Source: an uncultured Muribaculaceae bacterium (GTDB taxonomy: Bacteria > Bacteroidota > Bacteroidia > Bacteroidales > Muribaculaceae). Taken from it: a stretch of DNA of 34,463 nucleotides. The notes beneath the pieces are model-generated. The model saw only the letters and a list, made by a program, of their open reading frames with translations, was not told the DNA's origin and ran no database searches. Position numbers and translations under genes: made by a program. The DNA lies in contig CALUNI010000012.1 of the NCBI GenBank assembly GCA_944321905.1, forward strand, positions 1 through 34,463. Reading direction: 5' to 3'. Below are positions 1-9,078 of this stretch, piece by piece; position 1 is the first letter of the stretch, and every line of letters starts with the position of its first letter.

Positions 1-1539
1 TTCCGCTACAATCCCGACTTGAAGGTTGGCGACAAGGTAGAGGTGTTCATTGAAAACCAAGAAGACAAGAAGGGTCAACTCATCTTGTCGCACAAGAAGG
101 CACGTGCTGCCAAGAGTTGGGAACGCGTCAACCAAGCCCTCGAAAACGATGAAATCATCAAGGGTTACATCAAGTGCCGCACCAAGGGTGGCATGATCGT
201 TGACGTATTCGGCATCGAAGCATTCCTTCCCGGCTCGCAAATCGACGTTAAGCCCATCCGCGACTACGATGTATTCGTTGGCAAGACGATGGAATTCAAG
301 GTCGTTAAAATCAACCAAGAATTTAAGAACGTTGTTGTTTCGCACAAGGCTCTCATCGAAGCCGAACTCGAACAACAGAAGAAAGATATCATTGCCAAGC
401 TCGAAAAAGGCCAAGTACTTGAAGGCACCGTTAAGAACATCACTTCTTACGGCGTATTCATCGACCTCGGCGGCGTTGACGGTCTTATCCACATCACCGA
501 CCTTTCTTGGGGCCGCGTAAGCCATCCCGAAGAAGTTGTCAGCCTCGACCAGAAACTCAACGTGGTTATTCTCGACTTTGACGATGAGAAGAAGCGCATC
601 GCCCTCGGCTTGAAGCAATTGCAACCACATCCATGGGATGCTCTCGATCCAAACCTCAAAGTTGGCGACAAGGTTAAGGGCAAAGTTGTCGTTATGGCCG
701 ATTACGGCGCATTCGTCGAAATTGCTCCGGGCGTAGAAGGCCTTATCCACGTGAGCGAAATGTCGTGGTCGCAACACTTGCGCTCGGCTCAAGACTTCTT
801 GAAGGTAGGCGACGAGGTTGAAGCAGTAATCCTTACCCTCGACCGCGCAGAACGCAAGATGTCGCTCGGCATCAAGCAACTCAAGCCCGATCCATGGGAA
901 AATATCGAAGTCAACTACCCGGTAGGTTCCAAGCACACCGCAAAGGTTCGCAACTTCACCAACTTTGGTGTATTTGTTGAACTGGAAGAAGGCGTTGACG
1001 GCTTGATTCACATTTCCGACCTTTCTTGGACAAAGAAAATCAAGCACCCGTCGGAATTCACCCAAATCGGTGCCGATATCGATGTTCAAGTTCTTGAAAT
1101 CGACAAGGAAAACCGTCGCTTGAGCCTCGGACACAAGCAACTCGAAGAAAATCCTTGGGACGTATTTGAGACCATCTTCACCGTAGGCAGCATCCACGAA
1201 GGTACTATCGTAGAAATGCTCGACAAGGGCGCAGTTATAGCACTCCCCTATGGCGTTGAAGGCTTCGCAACTCCTAAGCACCTCGTTAAACAAGACGGCA
1301 CGCAAGCCAAGCAAGACGAGAAGCTCGACTTCAAGGTAATAGAATTCAACAAGGATGCAAAGAGAATCATCCTCTCGCACAGCCGCATATTTGAAGATGA
1401 AGCAAAGGCTGAAGCCAAGAAGGCCAAAAAGGCTGCAAAGGCTGAAGAAACCACAACTTCTACTCCGGCTATCGAGAAGACCACCCTTGGCGACATTCAG
1501 GAACTTGCCGCATTGAAAGAAAAACTTTCTAAGAAGTAA
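1..1539 (+). CDS. rpsA: 30S ribosomal protein S1, 5' end cut by window
   Basis: S1 binds mRNA on the small ribosomal subunit and helps recruit transcripts. That matters in Bacteroidales, which mostly lack Shine-Dalgarno sites. The reading frame is open from base 1, so the start lies outside the window and about 512 residues are visible. They hold the end of one S1 (OB-fold) repeat followed by five more. The clearest repeats carry YGVFIDLGGVDGLIH, YGAFVEIAPGVEGLIH and FGVFVELEEGVDGLIH, each ending near a PW (HPW, DPW, NPW). The last repeat is divergent, with GAVIALPYGVEGFA. The tail is rich in Lys, Ala and Glu and disordered in appearance, as is common in this family. A terminator follows 30 bases after the stop. 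Identity is secure; only the N-terminus is missing. Confidence 0.97.
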   Translation, partial: FRYNPDLKVGDKVEVFIENQEDKKGQLILSHKKARAAKSWERVNQALENDEIIKGYIKCRTKGGMIVDVFGIEAFLPGSQIDVKPIRDYDVFVGKTMEFKVVKINQEFKNVVVSHKALIEAELEQQKKDIIAKLEKGQVLEGTVKNITSYGVFIDLGGVDGLIHITDLSWGRVSHPEEVVSLDQKLNVVILDFDDEKKRIALGLKQLQPHPWDALDPNLKVGDKVKGKVVVMADYGAFVEIAPGVEGLIHVSEMSWSQHLRSAQDFLKVGDEVEAVILTLDRAERKMSLGIKQLKPDPWENIEVNYPVGSKHTAKVRNFTNFGVFVELEEGVDGLIHISDLSWTKKIKHPSEFTQIGADIDVQVLEIDKENRRLSLGHKQLEENPWDVFETIFTVGSIHEGTIVEMLDKGAVIALPYGVEGFATPKHLVKQDGTQAKQDEKLDFKVIEFNKDAKRIILSHSRIFEDEAKAEAKKAKKAAKAEETTTSTPAIEKTTLGDIQELAALKEKLSKK

Positions 1540-1568
1540 TCTCGAAAACTTTACAGTTTCCAATACAC

Positions 1569-1607
1569 AAAATGGCTGCCTGCAATAGCAAGCAGCCATT
1601 TTTATTT
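1569..1607 (+). terminator. Rho-independent terminator of rpsA
   Basis: Arms AAAATGGCTGC (1569-1579) and GCAGCCATTTT (1592-1602) pair perfectly over 11 bp. A further TGC/GCA pairing lies inside, separated by one mismatch, with an aata loop. A T-rich run (tttttattt) follows directly. It lies 30 bases after the rpsA stop, in the right orientation. Confidence 0.88.
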
Positions 1608-1842
1608 CCACAAAGGATATCAAGCCGGTCCGAAAAGCCGGTTACATGTTTCAGAAGCAAAATGACAAATATAGAAATTTGGCTATTTTAGGCAACTGTT
1701 ACCAAAGTTAAAAAGTGAGATTGCGGCTGCGGAGCTACCGAACCATGCTTAACACTATGCAAGCGAAGCGCAGCTTGCGGACAGCAGCGGCTTCCACCCA
1801 TGAGAAACGGCTTCGGAGATGCCGAATTGGCATCAATCCGGG
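1608..1842. other. Non-coding gap between convergent rpsA and helicase gene
   Basis: No convincing gene is seen here. The stretch holds a short inverted repeat, GCAAGC (1759-1764) and GCTTGC (1773-1778), which could be a weak end structure for the minus-strand helicase transcript but lacks a T-run. A minus-strand TATATTTG, a perfect match to the -7 consensus, lies at 1673-1666. It has only GTTG at the expected -33 position and no gene downstream of it. Confidence 0.5.
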
Positions 1843-3867
1843 CTAATTGCTCTTCCTGCGACGATCGGATGAATATTTCCTTGCCAATTCTCTATGCTGT
1901 TCTGCCTTATCTTCTATACCTATCTTTTCGTATATGTCGGCAAGCAATGTGTGTACCGACGGCTCGACAGGCATGGCCTTGACCGCAACCCGCGCATGTT
2001 TCAAAGCCTCGGCCAACTTGCGTCTCTTGAAACAAATCGAGCCTATCCCGTAACTCGCCTCTCCATTACGCTTGTCGGCCTTCAACACTTCCTTATACAA
2101 GACTTCGGCCTCCACATCCTTTTCCAACACGACAAGCAACTTGGCCTTTTCTAATTTGGCATCAATGCAATCGGGACAAATATTAAGAGCCTTGTCGAAA
2201 TTAGCCATTGCCGAATTAATTGCAATATCCCTGTCTGCATCATCAAACATCGATGCCGACTCCTTTCCGAGAACCACATATTCAAGAGCCAAAGACCTTA
2301 ACAGGCTTTTTTGCCTGTCTATTTCGGCCTGTTTTTCATCAATCTGCCTGACGAGCCTTGAATACACACCCAGTTTATACCTGACAAAGCGTCTCACCGT
2401 CTCATCACCAAACCCGCCATTTGTGTCAACAGCCTCGGCAAAACTATCTACACACGTCTTGAAATCACGGACACCAAACGCCTTGTTTGCCGCGCCCAAA
2501 AGGGTTCTTACCCGATATTCCTTCTTGGCGTCGCTTATAAGCTTCAAGTCGTTGAATTGCTTGCTGAACTCTATGACGGCAGGATTGACAAAGATATCGC
2601 GAAACGTAATCGGAGCTTTCAAAGTAAGCCCTTCGAGCGACCTGCACCTCGACAAGGCGACATAAGTCTGGCCACACGAGAACGCTCCACCCTCCATGTC
2701 GATAACGACATTGTTAAAAGTAAGCCCTTGGCTCTTATGTATGGTCATGGCCCATGCAAGCTTTATAGGATATTGCGTGAACGTTCCGAGCACCGTCTCC
2801 TTTATGCGTTTTGTCTTGTCGTCATATTCATATTGCACATTTTCCCACTGGTCTCGGTCAAGCACGTAATGGTTGCCATCCTCAAGTTCGACAGTAATCT
2901 CGCCATTGCTTATTCCGGCAATTCTTGCAACCGTACCATTATACCACCGGCGTTCCTTGTCGTTGCGGATAAATACCACCTGCGCTCCCTCTTTTAATGT
3001 CAAGTTTAGCGATGTCGGTAATATCGATTCGGGCCACGTACCTTCTATTTCACCCTCGAAATTATGCTTCTCGGTGTCGAGTTCGTCAAGTTTCTGGTCG
3101 TTGATATAGTCAACAGTGTCGCGGCGCGTGGCAAGCGTCATTACGAAACTGCCATTCCCTACATCCCTGCCATACCGGCTGTTAATCAAGTTCAAGTCAT
3201 CGGCAGTGGCCTTGTTCTCCCTCACACGGTCAAGAATCCCTATGAATCTGGCATCCTTCTGTCGATATGTTTTCCGCAATTCTATCGCGACAAGTTTTAT
3301 CCGAGAAAAAGCAATAGCGTTGAAAAAGAAAAAATTGCTGTAATAACGTCGCAATATTTCTCTAAAGTCGCTCTTGATCACCGGTTCAAGCTGAAAAATA
3401 TCTCCCACGAGCAACAGCTGCTTTCCTCCAAACGGTTCACGGTTGTTTCCCGAATAATAGCGCAGTACCCTGTCCATAAAGTCAATCATATCGGCACGCA
3501 CCATCGATATCTCGTCAATAATTATCAGTTCGAGGTTCTTTATTATCTTTATTTTATCCCTGTTGTATTTTAGGGTATCTTTGATTCTGAGAGGAGAATA
3601 GTCGGGATCATCGGGAAGCAACGGCTTAAGAGGCATCTTGAAAAACGAGTGCATCGTCATCCCACCGACGTTGACAGCGGCAATGCCAGTAGGAGCCAAG
3701 ACTATGTACTTCTTCTTTGTAGTCTCGCATATATATTTCAGCAACGTGCTTTTTCCGCTACCGGCCTTGCCGGTAAGGAATATCGACCGATTAGTATTAT
3801 TAACCATGTCGATGGCAGTAATAAAATCAGGATTGTCGAAATCTATTTCCGGTATCTCTCGCTCCAT
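1843..3867 (-). CDS. PIF1-like ATP-dependent DNA helicase with C-terminal TPR repeats
   Basis: This is a superfamily 1 helicase of the PIF1/RecD-like group, expected to unwind DNA in replication or repair. From the ATG at 3867 (674 residues), Walker A GKAGSGKS is at about 33-40, followed by APTGIAA at about 58-64 and TMHSFF. Walker B is DEIS at about 118-121 and the Q-containing motif GDIFQLEPV at about 155-163. The late motif AMTIHKSQGLTF lies near residue 370. After about residue 440 the protein leaves the helicase fold. The last ~130 residues form TPR-like helical pairs (KALNICPDCIDAKLEKAKLL, AEALKHARVAVKAM). A TTG six bases upstream would add two residues, but ATG is preferred. It is the last gene of the Fur-to-helicase run, 34 bases after uvrA. 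The substrate and TPR partner are unknown. Confidence 0.85.
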   Translation of the reverse strand: MEREIPEIDFDNPDFITAIDMVNNTNRSIFLTGKAGSGKSTLLKYICETTKKKYIVLAPTGIAAVNVGGMTMHSFFKMPLKPLLPDDPDYSPLRIKDTLKYNRDKIKIIKNLELIIIDEISMVRADMIDFMDRVLRYYSGNNREPFGGKQLLLVGDIFQLEPVIKSDFREILRRYYSNFFFFNAIAFSRIKLVAIELRKTYRQKDARFIGILDRVRENKATADDLNLINSRYGRDVGNGSFVMTLATRRDTVDYINDQKLDELDTEKHNFEGEIEGTWPESILPTSLNLTLKEGAQVVFIRNDKERRWYNGTVARIAGISNGEITVELEDGNHYVLDRDQWENVQYEYDDKTKRIKETVLGTFTQYPIKLAWAMTIHKSQGLTFNNVVIDMEGGAFSCGQTYVALSRCRSLEGLTLKAPITFRDIFVNPAVIEFSKQFNDLKLISDAKKEYRVRTLLGAANKAFGVRDFKTCVDSFAEAVDTNGGFGDETVRRFVRYKLGVYSRLVRQIDEKQAEIDRQKSLLRSLALEYVVLGKESASMFDDADRDIAINSAMANFDKALNICPDCIDAKLEKAKLLVVLEKDVEAEVLYKEVLKADKRNGEASYGIGSICFKRRKLAEALKHARVAVKAMPVEPSVHTLLADIYEKIGIEDKAEQHRELARKYSSDRRRKSN

Positions 3868-3901
3868 TACCAATTGCTATGTCAGGCATCGGTCGCCTGT
3901 G

Positions 3902-6733
3902 TTACAACTCATTCTTTAAGAACTGCGCAGTCAGCGACCTCGCATTCTTCGACACAGCCTCGGGCGTACCTTCGGCAACTACCTCTCCCCCATTGCGTCC
4001 ACCCTCGGGGCCAAGGTCTATGATATAGTCGGCATTCTTGATTATATCCATGTTGTGTTCTATAACCACTACCGTGTTACCTTTTTCCACAAGCCGGTTA
4101 AGAACGTCGAGCAGCACTTTTATATCCTCGAAATGCAACCCGGTTGTAGGCTCGTCGAGAATATACATCGTTCTTCCTGTATCTTTCTTCGACAGCTCGG
4201 CTGCAAGCTTCACGCGTTGGCTCTCGCCGCCCGACAACGTACTCGATGGCTGCCCAAGCTTTATGTAGCCCATGCCCACATCTTGCAGAACCTTTATTTT
4301 AGATAATATCGACGGCATGGCATCGAAAAACTCAACGGCCTGGTTGATAGTCATGTCAAGCACGTCTGCTATAGACTTGCCCTTAAACCTCACCTCAAGA
4401 GTCTCCCTGTTATATCGCTTTCCCCCACAGGCTTCACATGGCACAAGCACGTCGGGCAAGAAATTCATTTCCACTGTCTTATAACCATTGCCCTTGCATT
4501 CTTCACACCGGCCGCCACTCACGTTGAACGAGAACCGCCCGGCCTTGTACCCTCTGATTTTGGCTTCCGGCAAATTTACAAACATATTCCTAATGTCGGA
4601 AAACACGCCGGTATAAGTGGCGGGATTAGACCGCGGAGAACGCCCGAGCGGCGACTGGTCAACCGTTACTACCTTGTCAAGACTTTCTATGCCTGTGATC
4701 TCATCATACGGCAACGGAGCTTGTGCCGATTTATAAAACTTTTGGCTCAATATTGGCTGCAACGTGCCATTTATCAACGACGACTTCCCGCTACCCGACA
4801 CGCCTGTGACGCAAACAAACACGCCAAGCGGTATTCTCACGTCGATGCCCTTCAAGTTGTTACCGCGGCACCCTTTCAATTCTATAAACTTGCCGTTGCC
4901 CTTTCGGCGAGCCTGCGGCACCTCAATCTTGCGCTTGCCGTTCAAGTATTGCGCGGTTATGGTGTCGCTTTCGAGCATCTGTCTTGGAGTCCCGGCAAAA
5001 ACCACCTGTCCACCTTTGCGCCCTGCCTTAGGGCCGATGTCAACTATATAATCCGACTCAAGCATCATATCCTTGTCATGCTCGACAACAATGATGGTAT
5101 TGCCCGCATCACGCAATGCCTTCAGCGAATTTATAAGTCTCACATTGTCACGTTGGTGCAATCCTATACTCGGTTCGTCGAGAATATAAAGCACATTCAC
5201 AAGTTGCGAGCCTATCTGCGTGGCGAGCCTTATTCGCTGGCTTTCGCCACCCGACAACGTTGCCGAATTGCGATTCAACGCAAGATAGCTGAGCCCCACG
5301 TCAACCAGGAAATTCAATCGTCCGTTGATTTCCTTTACTATCTCCCTTGCGATGTTCCACTGCTGCTCGGTCAGCCGTTCCTTTATGCCCGACATCCACT
5401 CTTGCAATTCCGAAATATCCATTGCCGAAAGGTCGGCGATGGTCTTGCCCCCTATGTAATAATGCAGTGCCTCGCGGTTGAGCCGCGCACCTTTACACTC
5501 GGGACACGTTACCCGCGAAAAGAATTGGCCTGCCCACTTCTGTGCTTGCGCCGAAGCATCGTCAGACTGTTGCATTTCTATATACTTCACAAGGCCGTCA
5601 TACCGCAGGAAATAATTCGACGTGCTCATTGTGTCGTTCTTTATATCCAAATGCTCGTCGGTACCGTTCATTATATCGTCAATTGCCTCGTCGGGCAAGT
5701 CTTTGATTGGCGTTTTTATTGTCACGCCATATTTCTCGCATATAGCAGCTATCTGCCAGAATATCAACGAATTTTTATACTTGCCGAGCGGCATTATGCC
5801 CCCTTCGTGTATCGACAGTGACGTATCGGGCATAATCTTGTCACGGTCTATGATGTTGACATATCCAAGCCCCTTGCATTTGCGACAAGCTCCTTGTGGC
5901 GAATTAAACGAAAAATTATGCGGCGCCGGTTCGGCATACGACAAACCGGTTGCCGGATCCATAAGTTTGCGGCTGTAATGACCTATGCTGTCATTGTCGT
6001 CGGCATCAAGTATCATCAGTTGCCCATCACCTTGCTTGAATGCCGTGTCAATCGACCCTTTTAGACGTTCCTTTTGCTTGTCCTCGACACGAAGCTTGTC
6101 AATCACAAGCTCGATGCTGTGGTTTTTGTACCTGTCGAGCTTCATCCCGTATTTTATTTCAGAGAGGCTTCCGTCAACCCGCACCGTCAGATATCCCTTT
6201 TTACGCAATTGCTCAAAAAGTTCCTTATAATGTCCCTTTCGGTTTTTAACCAACGGCGACATTATGAATATCCTATGGCCTATGTACCTCTTTAAAATCA
6301 TGTTGATGATTTTATCGACGGTAAATTTCACCATCTTCTCGCCCGATACATAGGAATAGGCATCGGCCACACGCGCATACAGGAGACGCAGGAAGTCATA
6401 TATCTCGGTCGTTGTGCCTATGGTACTGCGAGGATTCTTGTTCACCGTCTTCTGCTCAATCGAAATCACGGGACAAAGCCCCGTAATCTTGTCAACGTCG
6501 GGACGCTCAAGCAGGCCGAGCATATTACGTGCATATGCCGAGAAAGTTTCCACATAACGTCTCTGCCCCTCGGCAAATATGGTATCAAACGCCAACGACG
6601 ATTTTCCACTGCCGCTCAAGCCTGTTATCACCGTCAATTTGCCGTGAGGTATATCTACGTCGATATTTTTTAAATTGTGAACCCGCGCACCCAGCACCGA
6701 CACACAATCAGTCTCTTTTCCGTTAAGCTCCAT
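3902..6733 (-). CDS. uvrA: Excinuclease ABC subunit A
   Basis: UvrA is the damage-recognition ATPase of nucleotide excision repair. It loads UvrB on bulky DNA lesions. The 943-residue product has the usual length and two ABC modules. The first has Walker A GLSGSGKSS at about 38-46 and signature LSGGESQRIRL. The second has GVSGSGKSS and LSGGESQRVKL. The second-module zinc finger is visible as CEEC, then about 20 residues, then CEAC. A CRKC pair in the first half marks the other metal site. The ATG at 6733 shares one base with the stop of the upstream transglycosylase gene (TAATG), suggesting coupled translation. A TTG start at 6748 is possible but unlikely. Bacteroidales often encode more than one UvrA, so this may not be the only copy. 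Confidence 0.96.
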   Translation of the reverse strand: MELNGKETDCVSVLGARVHNLKNIDVDIPHGKLTVITGLSGSGKSSLAFDTIFAEGQRRYVETFSAYARNMLGLLERPDVDKITGLCPVISIEQKTVNKNPRSTIGTTTEIYDFLRLLYARVADAYSYVSGEKMVKFTVDKIINMILKRYIGHRIFIMSPLVKNRKGHYKELFEQLRKKGYLTVRVDGSLSEIKYGMKLDRYKNHSIELVIDKLRVEDKQKERLKGSIDTAFKQGDGQLMILDADDNDSIGHYSRKLMDPATGLSYAEPAPHNFSFNSPQGACRKCKGLGYVNIIDRDKIMPDTSLSIHEGGIMPLGKYKNSLIFWQIAAICEKYGVTIKTPIKDLPDEAIDDIMNGTDEHLDIKNDTMSTSNYFLRYDGLVKYIEMQQSDDASAQAQKWAGQFFSRVTCPECKGARLNREALHYYIGGKTIADLSAMDISELQEWMSGIKERLTEQQWNIAREIVKEINGRLNFLVDVGLSYLALNRNSATLSGGESQRIRLATQIGSQLVNVLYILDEPSIGLHQRDNVRLINSLKALRDAGNTIIVVEHDKDMMLESDYIVDIGPKAGRKGGQVVFAGTPRQMLESDTITAQYLNGKRKIEVPQARRKGNGKFIELKGCRGNNLKGIDVRIPLGVFVCVTGVSGSGKSSLINGTLQPILSQKFYKSAQAPLPYDEITGIESLDKVVTVDQSPLGRSPRSNPATYTGVFSDIRNMFVNLPEAKIRGYKAGRFSFNVSGGRCEECKGNGYKTVEMNFLPDVLVPCEACGGKRYNRETLEVRFKGKSIADVLDMTINQAVEFFDAMPSILSKIKVLQDVGMGYIKLGQPSSTLSGGESQRVKLAAELSKKDTGRTMYILDEPTTGLHFEDIKVLLDVLNRLVEKGNTVVVIEHNMDIIKNADYIIDLGPEGGRNGGEVVAEGTPEAVSKNARSLTAQFLKNEL

Positions 6734-7689
6734 TAATCGACAATCCAATTTTCATTATAAACCGTGTATTCGGTCTTGCTGCGATACAAGCTTTCTTCCT
6801 TGGGTATTTTTACGGTGTAAACGCGTTTTTCCCTGTTTACCAACTTCGGCGACCTGATCCAAGGATTCATTTCTCGCAACTGCGAATAAGAGATTCCATG
6901 TTTCCGAGCCCAATCGCTCCAACTGGCAACGCTTCCCGACACATTCACCTCGGTATATTTGACAGGCTGATACAGTTGCTGTCTTGTTATAAAGAATCCG
7001 TACTTCTTAGGCTGCTCAAGTATCAGCTTCATGGCAATGAAGCGGAACACGTAGCGCGACGTTTCTTCATTCAAATACAAGTCAAACGAATTGTCGGCCA
7101 GTTGTCGATCCAATTCTTTTGAAATCCTGCCCATGCCCGCGTTATACGAAGCTGCAACCGTGGGCCAATGCTTATACTTGGCATACGCAGCCTTCAAGTA
7201 GCGGCAGGCGGCCTCGGTTGACTTTGCCGGGTCATACCGCTCGTCAACCTCGTCATTGACAATCAACCCGTATTGCTTAGCCGTTCCTTTTAGAAACTGC
7301 CACATTCCCACAGCACCCGCATACGAGCGAGCCGTGGGGCTTAGATAACTTTCCACAATAGCAAGGTATGCAAAGTCCTCGGGTATCCCGTTTTTCCTCA
7401 ATATCGGCACTATTATAGGAAAGTACCTGTTGGCTCTCTTTATCGACAAGAACAGATTGCTGTGTCCGTATATGATTTGGGTCATCTCGCGGTCGAGACG
7501 CTCATACATGTCGATACGGTCGAGCAGAACTTGCTCACCGGCTATCATTACCGCCATCGGCACGTCGGGGTTGGCCGAAATGGGATGCAACCCGTTAATG
7601 TATGCCCCCACGACGTTGTCGTCGGCCTTGACAGGAACGCCGACAGCCGACAATAACGACACAAGCATTATAAACAATATCTTTTTCAT
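6733..7689 (-). CDS. Periplasmic lytic transglycosylase, SLT/MltD type
   Basis: It is expected to cleave peptidoglycan glycan strands non-hydrolytically, producing 1,6-anhydromuramoyl ends during wall turnover. The 318-residue product starts with a signal peptide (MKKILFIMLVSLLSAVGVPVKA). The SLT fold is clear: catalytic glutamate in AIVESYLSP at about Glu113, GMWQF at about 128-132, and AASYNAGMGR at about 179-188. The C-terminal segment (SWARKHG-ISYSQLREMNPW, then VYTVKIP) resembles a single LysM-like or degenerate LysM region, less certain. The signal peptide end is VPVKADD rather than a Cys lipobox, so a soluble periplasmic protein is more likely than a lipoprotein. Its stop overlaps the uvrA start by one base and it begins 16 bases after the type IX-sorted protein gene. 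Confidence 0.9.
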   Translation of the reverse strand: MKKILFIMLVSLLSAVGVPVKADDNVVGAYINGLHPISANPDVPMAVMIAGEQVLLDRIDMYERLDREMTQIIYGHSNLFLSIKRANRYFPIIVPILRKNGIPEDFAYLAIVESYLSPTARSYAGAVGMWQFLKGTAKQYGLIVNDEVDERYDPAKSTEAACRYLKAAYAKYKHWPTVAASYNAGMGRISKELDRQLADNSFDLYLNEETSRYVFRFIAMKLILEQPKKYGFFITRQQLYQPVKYTEVNVSGSVASWSDWARKHGISYSQLREMNPWIRSPKLVNREKRVYTVKIPKEESLYRSKTEYTVYNENWIVD

Positions 7690-7705
7690 TTCTCTAATCT
7701 TTTAT

Positions 7706-9058
7706 TCACTCCACAGTCCCCGAGCCGCTTGTGCTGCCTGTTCCTGTGTAATTCAATATATTAATGTCTCCTTTCAGGTTATATTCCACGCCATCCGAGC
7801 CTCGCGCTTCTATAACATAAAAATAAGTCCCCGGCTTAACATATTTTCCTTTATACTTTCCATCCCAACCCTGCGACGGGTCGCTCAAATGGCATATTTG
7901 CGCCCCCCAACGGTTGAAAATCCAACAGTCGAATTTCACAATGGAACGATAAGAAACTCGCCACTCGTCATTTATGCCCTCGCTGGCTTGTGGCGAGAAC
8001 ACGTTGGGACATTCAAGGCTCGACTCTCCTATGAACACCGTGTATGTTTCCCCTATTGCTTCGCACTCGCCCGAACTGTCGGCACCGTAGAATCTATAAT
8101 AAAACGTTCCGCCCTCGTTAAACGTCTGCGTGATTTCTGTCTGGCTGAAACGGTCTTCTATTTCATTAAATTCCTGGTCCCTCGACATCTGCCACTCATT
8201 ATGCATCATGGCATCGGTGCAATATGCTGTGAATGTAATAGTCACAGGAGCCGAGCCGCCCATAGAGCCCGATTCGGACTCTTCTTTCTTCTCGTTTGGC
8301 ACGTCGCGTTCCTCCTGCACAGCCGTAGTCTCCACGGCGACCGCACTCGTCGCATACGTGTCGCTCGTTACCGATTCTTCCATGTTCCAAAAGCGCAAGA
8401 ACCTGTCGCCGCTCAGCGTAAATTCCGTGTTGCAATAAGGAGCGGGAATCGCTATCGATGTGCCGAAGTTCTCCTCGTTCTCCTCGACGGTAATTTCTTC
8501 CCACGATTCATTGGTGTCATCCCATTCAAGTGTACGATAAGTCAAGGTCAACCCACGGTCGAGCTGCCTCGGGATTCCGTTTATAGTGTAATAAGTCATT
8601 TCCCGCCCGCTGCCTCCGACAAACAGCCGGGCAGTACCACAGTCCCTCACCAAATCGAAACCGATATCGCTTAACGTGAGCGAATAGTCGGAATAGTCAA
8701 ATACCCACACGTATGTCCTGTCGGTACCTTCCTCTATTATATATCCGCGGTTAGCCTCGACCTGTGGCAGGCTCGTGGTCATATTGTCGATGCGCTCTAT
8801 ACCGTTCACGACCTCGGCATACCCCCCGCCACGCTCGCCATAGGCATACCATGTGACGGTTGCGCCACTATTGCGCTGCACATAGTTCATCGACACGCCA
8901 TCGCAATCATATATGACATATATCTTGTCAAGGCCGGTGGAAGCTTCCGGCTTTTCCTCAAACACGGCACGGCTGCTTCCCATAAAAGAAATTTGCTGCG
9001 GCATTACATGAATGAATGCCGCAGACAAAAGTATCAGTGAAATAATCGATTTTCTCAT
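7706..9058 (-). CDS. Secreted protein with gliding-motility-type C-terminal (type IX sorting) domain
   Basis: The 450-residue product has a signal peptide (MRKSIISLILLSAAFIHVMPQ) and a final ~100-residue domain typical of gliding-motility-associated C-terminal or type B T9SS sorting domains. Diagnostic pieces from about residue 349 are NVFSP, then WRV, FDCWIFNRWG, WDGKYKGK, VKPGTYFYVIEARG and LKGDINIL. Such domains direct outer-membrane passage through type IX secretion and cell-surface attachment. The middle is beta-rich with no recognised enzyme motif. It includes an acidic linker (NEKKEESESGS) at roughly residues 253-263. The tail is Gly/Ser/Thr-rich. Function is unknown; a structural or envelope role is plausible. 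It sits between DUF1015 and the lytic transglycosylase. Confidence 0.82.
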   Translation of the reverse strand: MRKSIISLILLSAAFIHVMPQQISFMGSSRAVFEEKPEASTGLDKIYVIYDCDGVSMNYVQRNSGATVTWYAYGERGGGYAEVVNGIERIDNMTTSLPQVEANRGYIIEEGTDRTYVWVFDYSDYSLTLSDIGFDLVRDCGTARLFVGGSGREMTYYTINGIPRQLDRGLTLTYRTLEWDDTNESWEEITVEENEENFGTSIAIPAPYCNTEFTLSGDRFLRFWNMEESVTSDTYATSAVAVETTAVQEERDVPNEKKEESESGSMGGSAPVTITFTAYCTDAMMHNEWQMSRDQEFNEIEDRFSQTEITQTFNEGGTFYYRFYGADSSGECEAIGETYTVFIGESSLECPNVFSPQASEGINDEWRVSYRSIVKFDCWIFNRWGAQICHLSDPSQGWDGKYKGKYVKPGTYFYVIEARGSDGVEYNLKGDINILNYTGTGSTSGSGTVE

Positions 9059-9078
9059 TTCAATGCCTCGGGAACCTG

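Noticed and set aside
1621..1645. Repeated CCGGT elements that look like a hairpin
   Set aside because: The copies are direct repeats, not inverted ones, apart from the 4-base CCGG self-palindrome. No stable stem forms.
2072..2665. 197-residue Ser/Leu-rich plus-strand frame
   Set aside because: It is antisense to the helicase TPR region, and its Ser/Leu bias mirrors the Ala/Glu/Lys codons of the real gene.
4721..5821. 366-residue plus-strand open frame
   Set aside because: It is fully antisense to uvrA, whose motifs are clear. No domain is seen.
7430..8674. 414-residue plus-strand open frame
   Set aside because: It is antisense to the transglycosylase and type IX-sorted genes and spans their junction. 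No recognisable motif.
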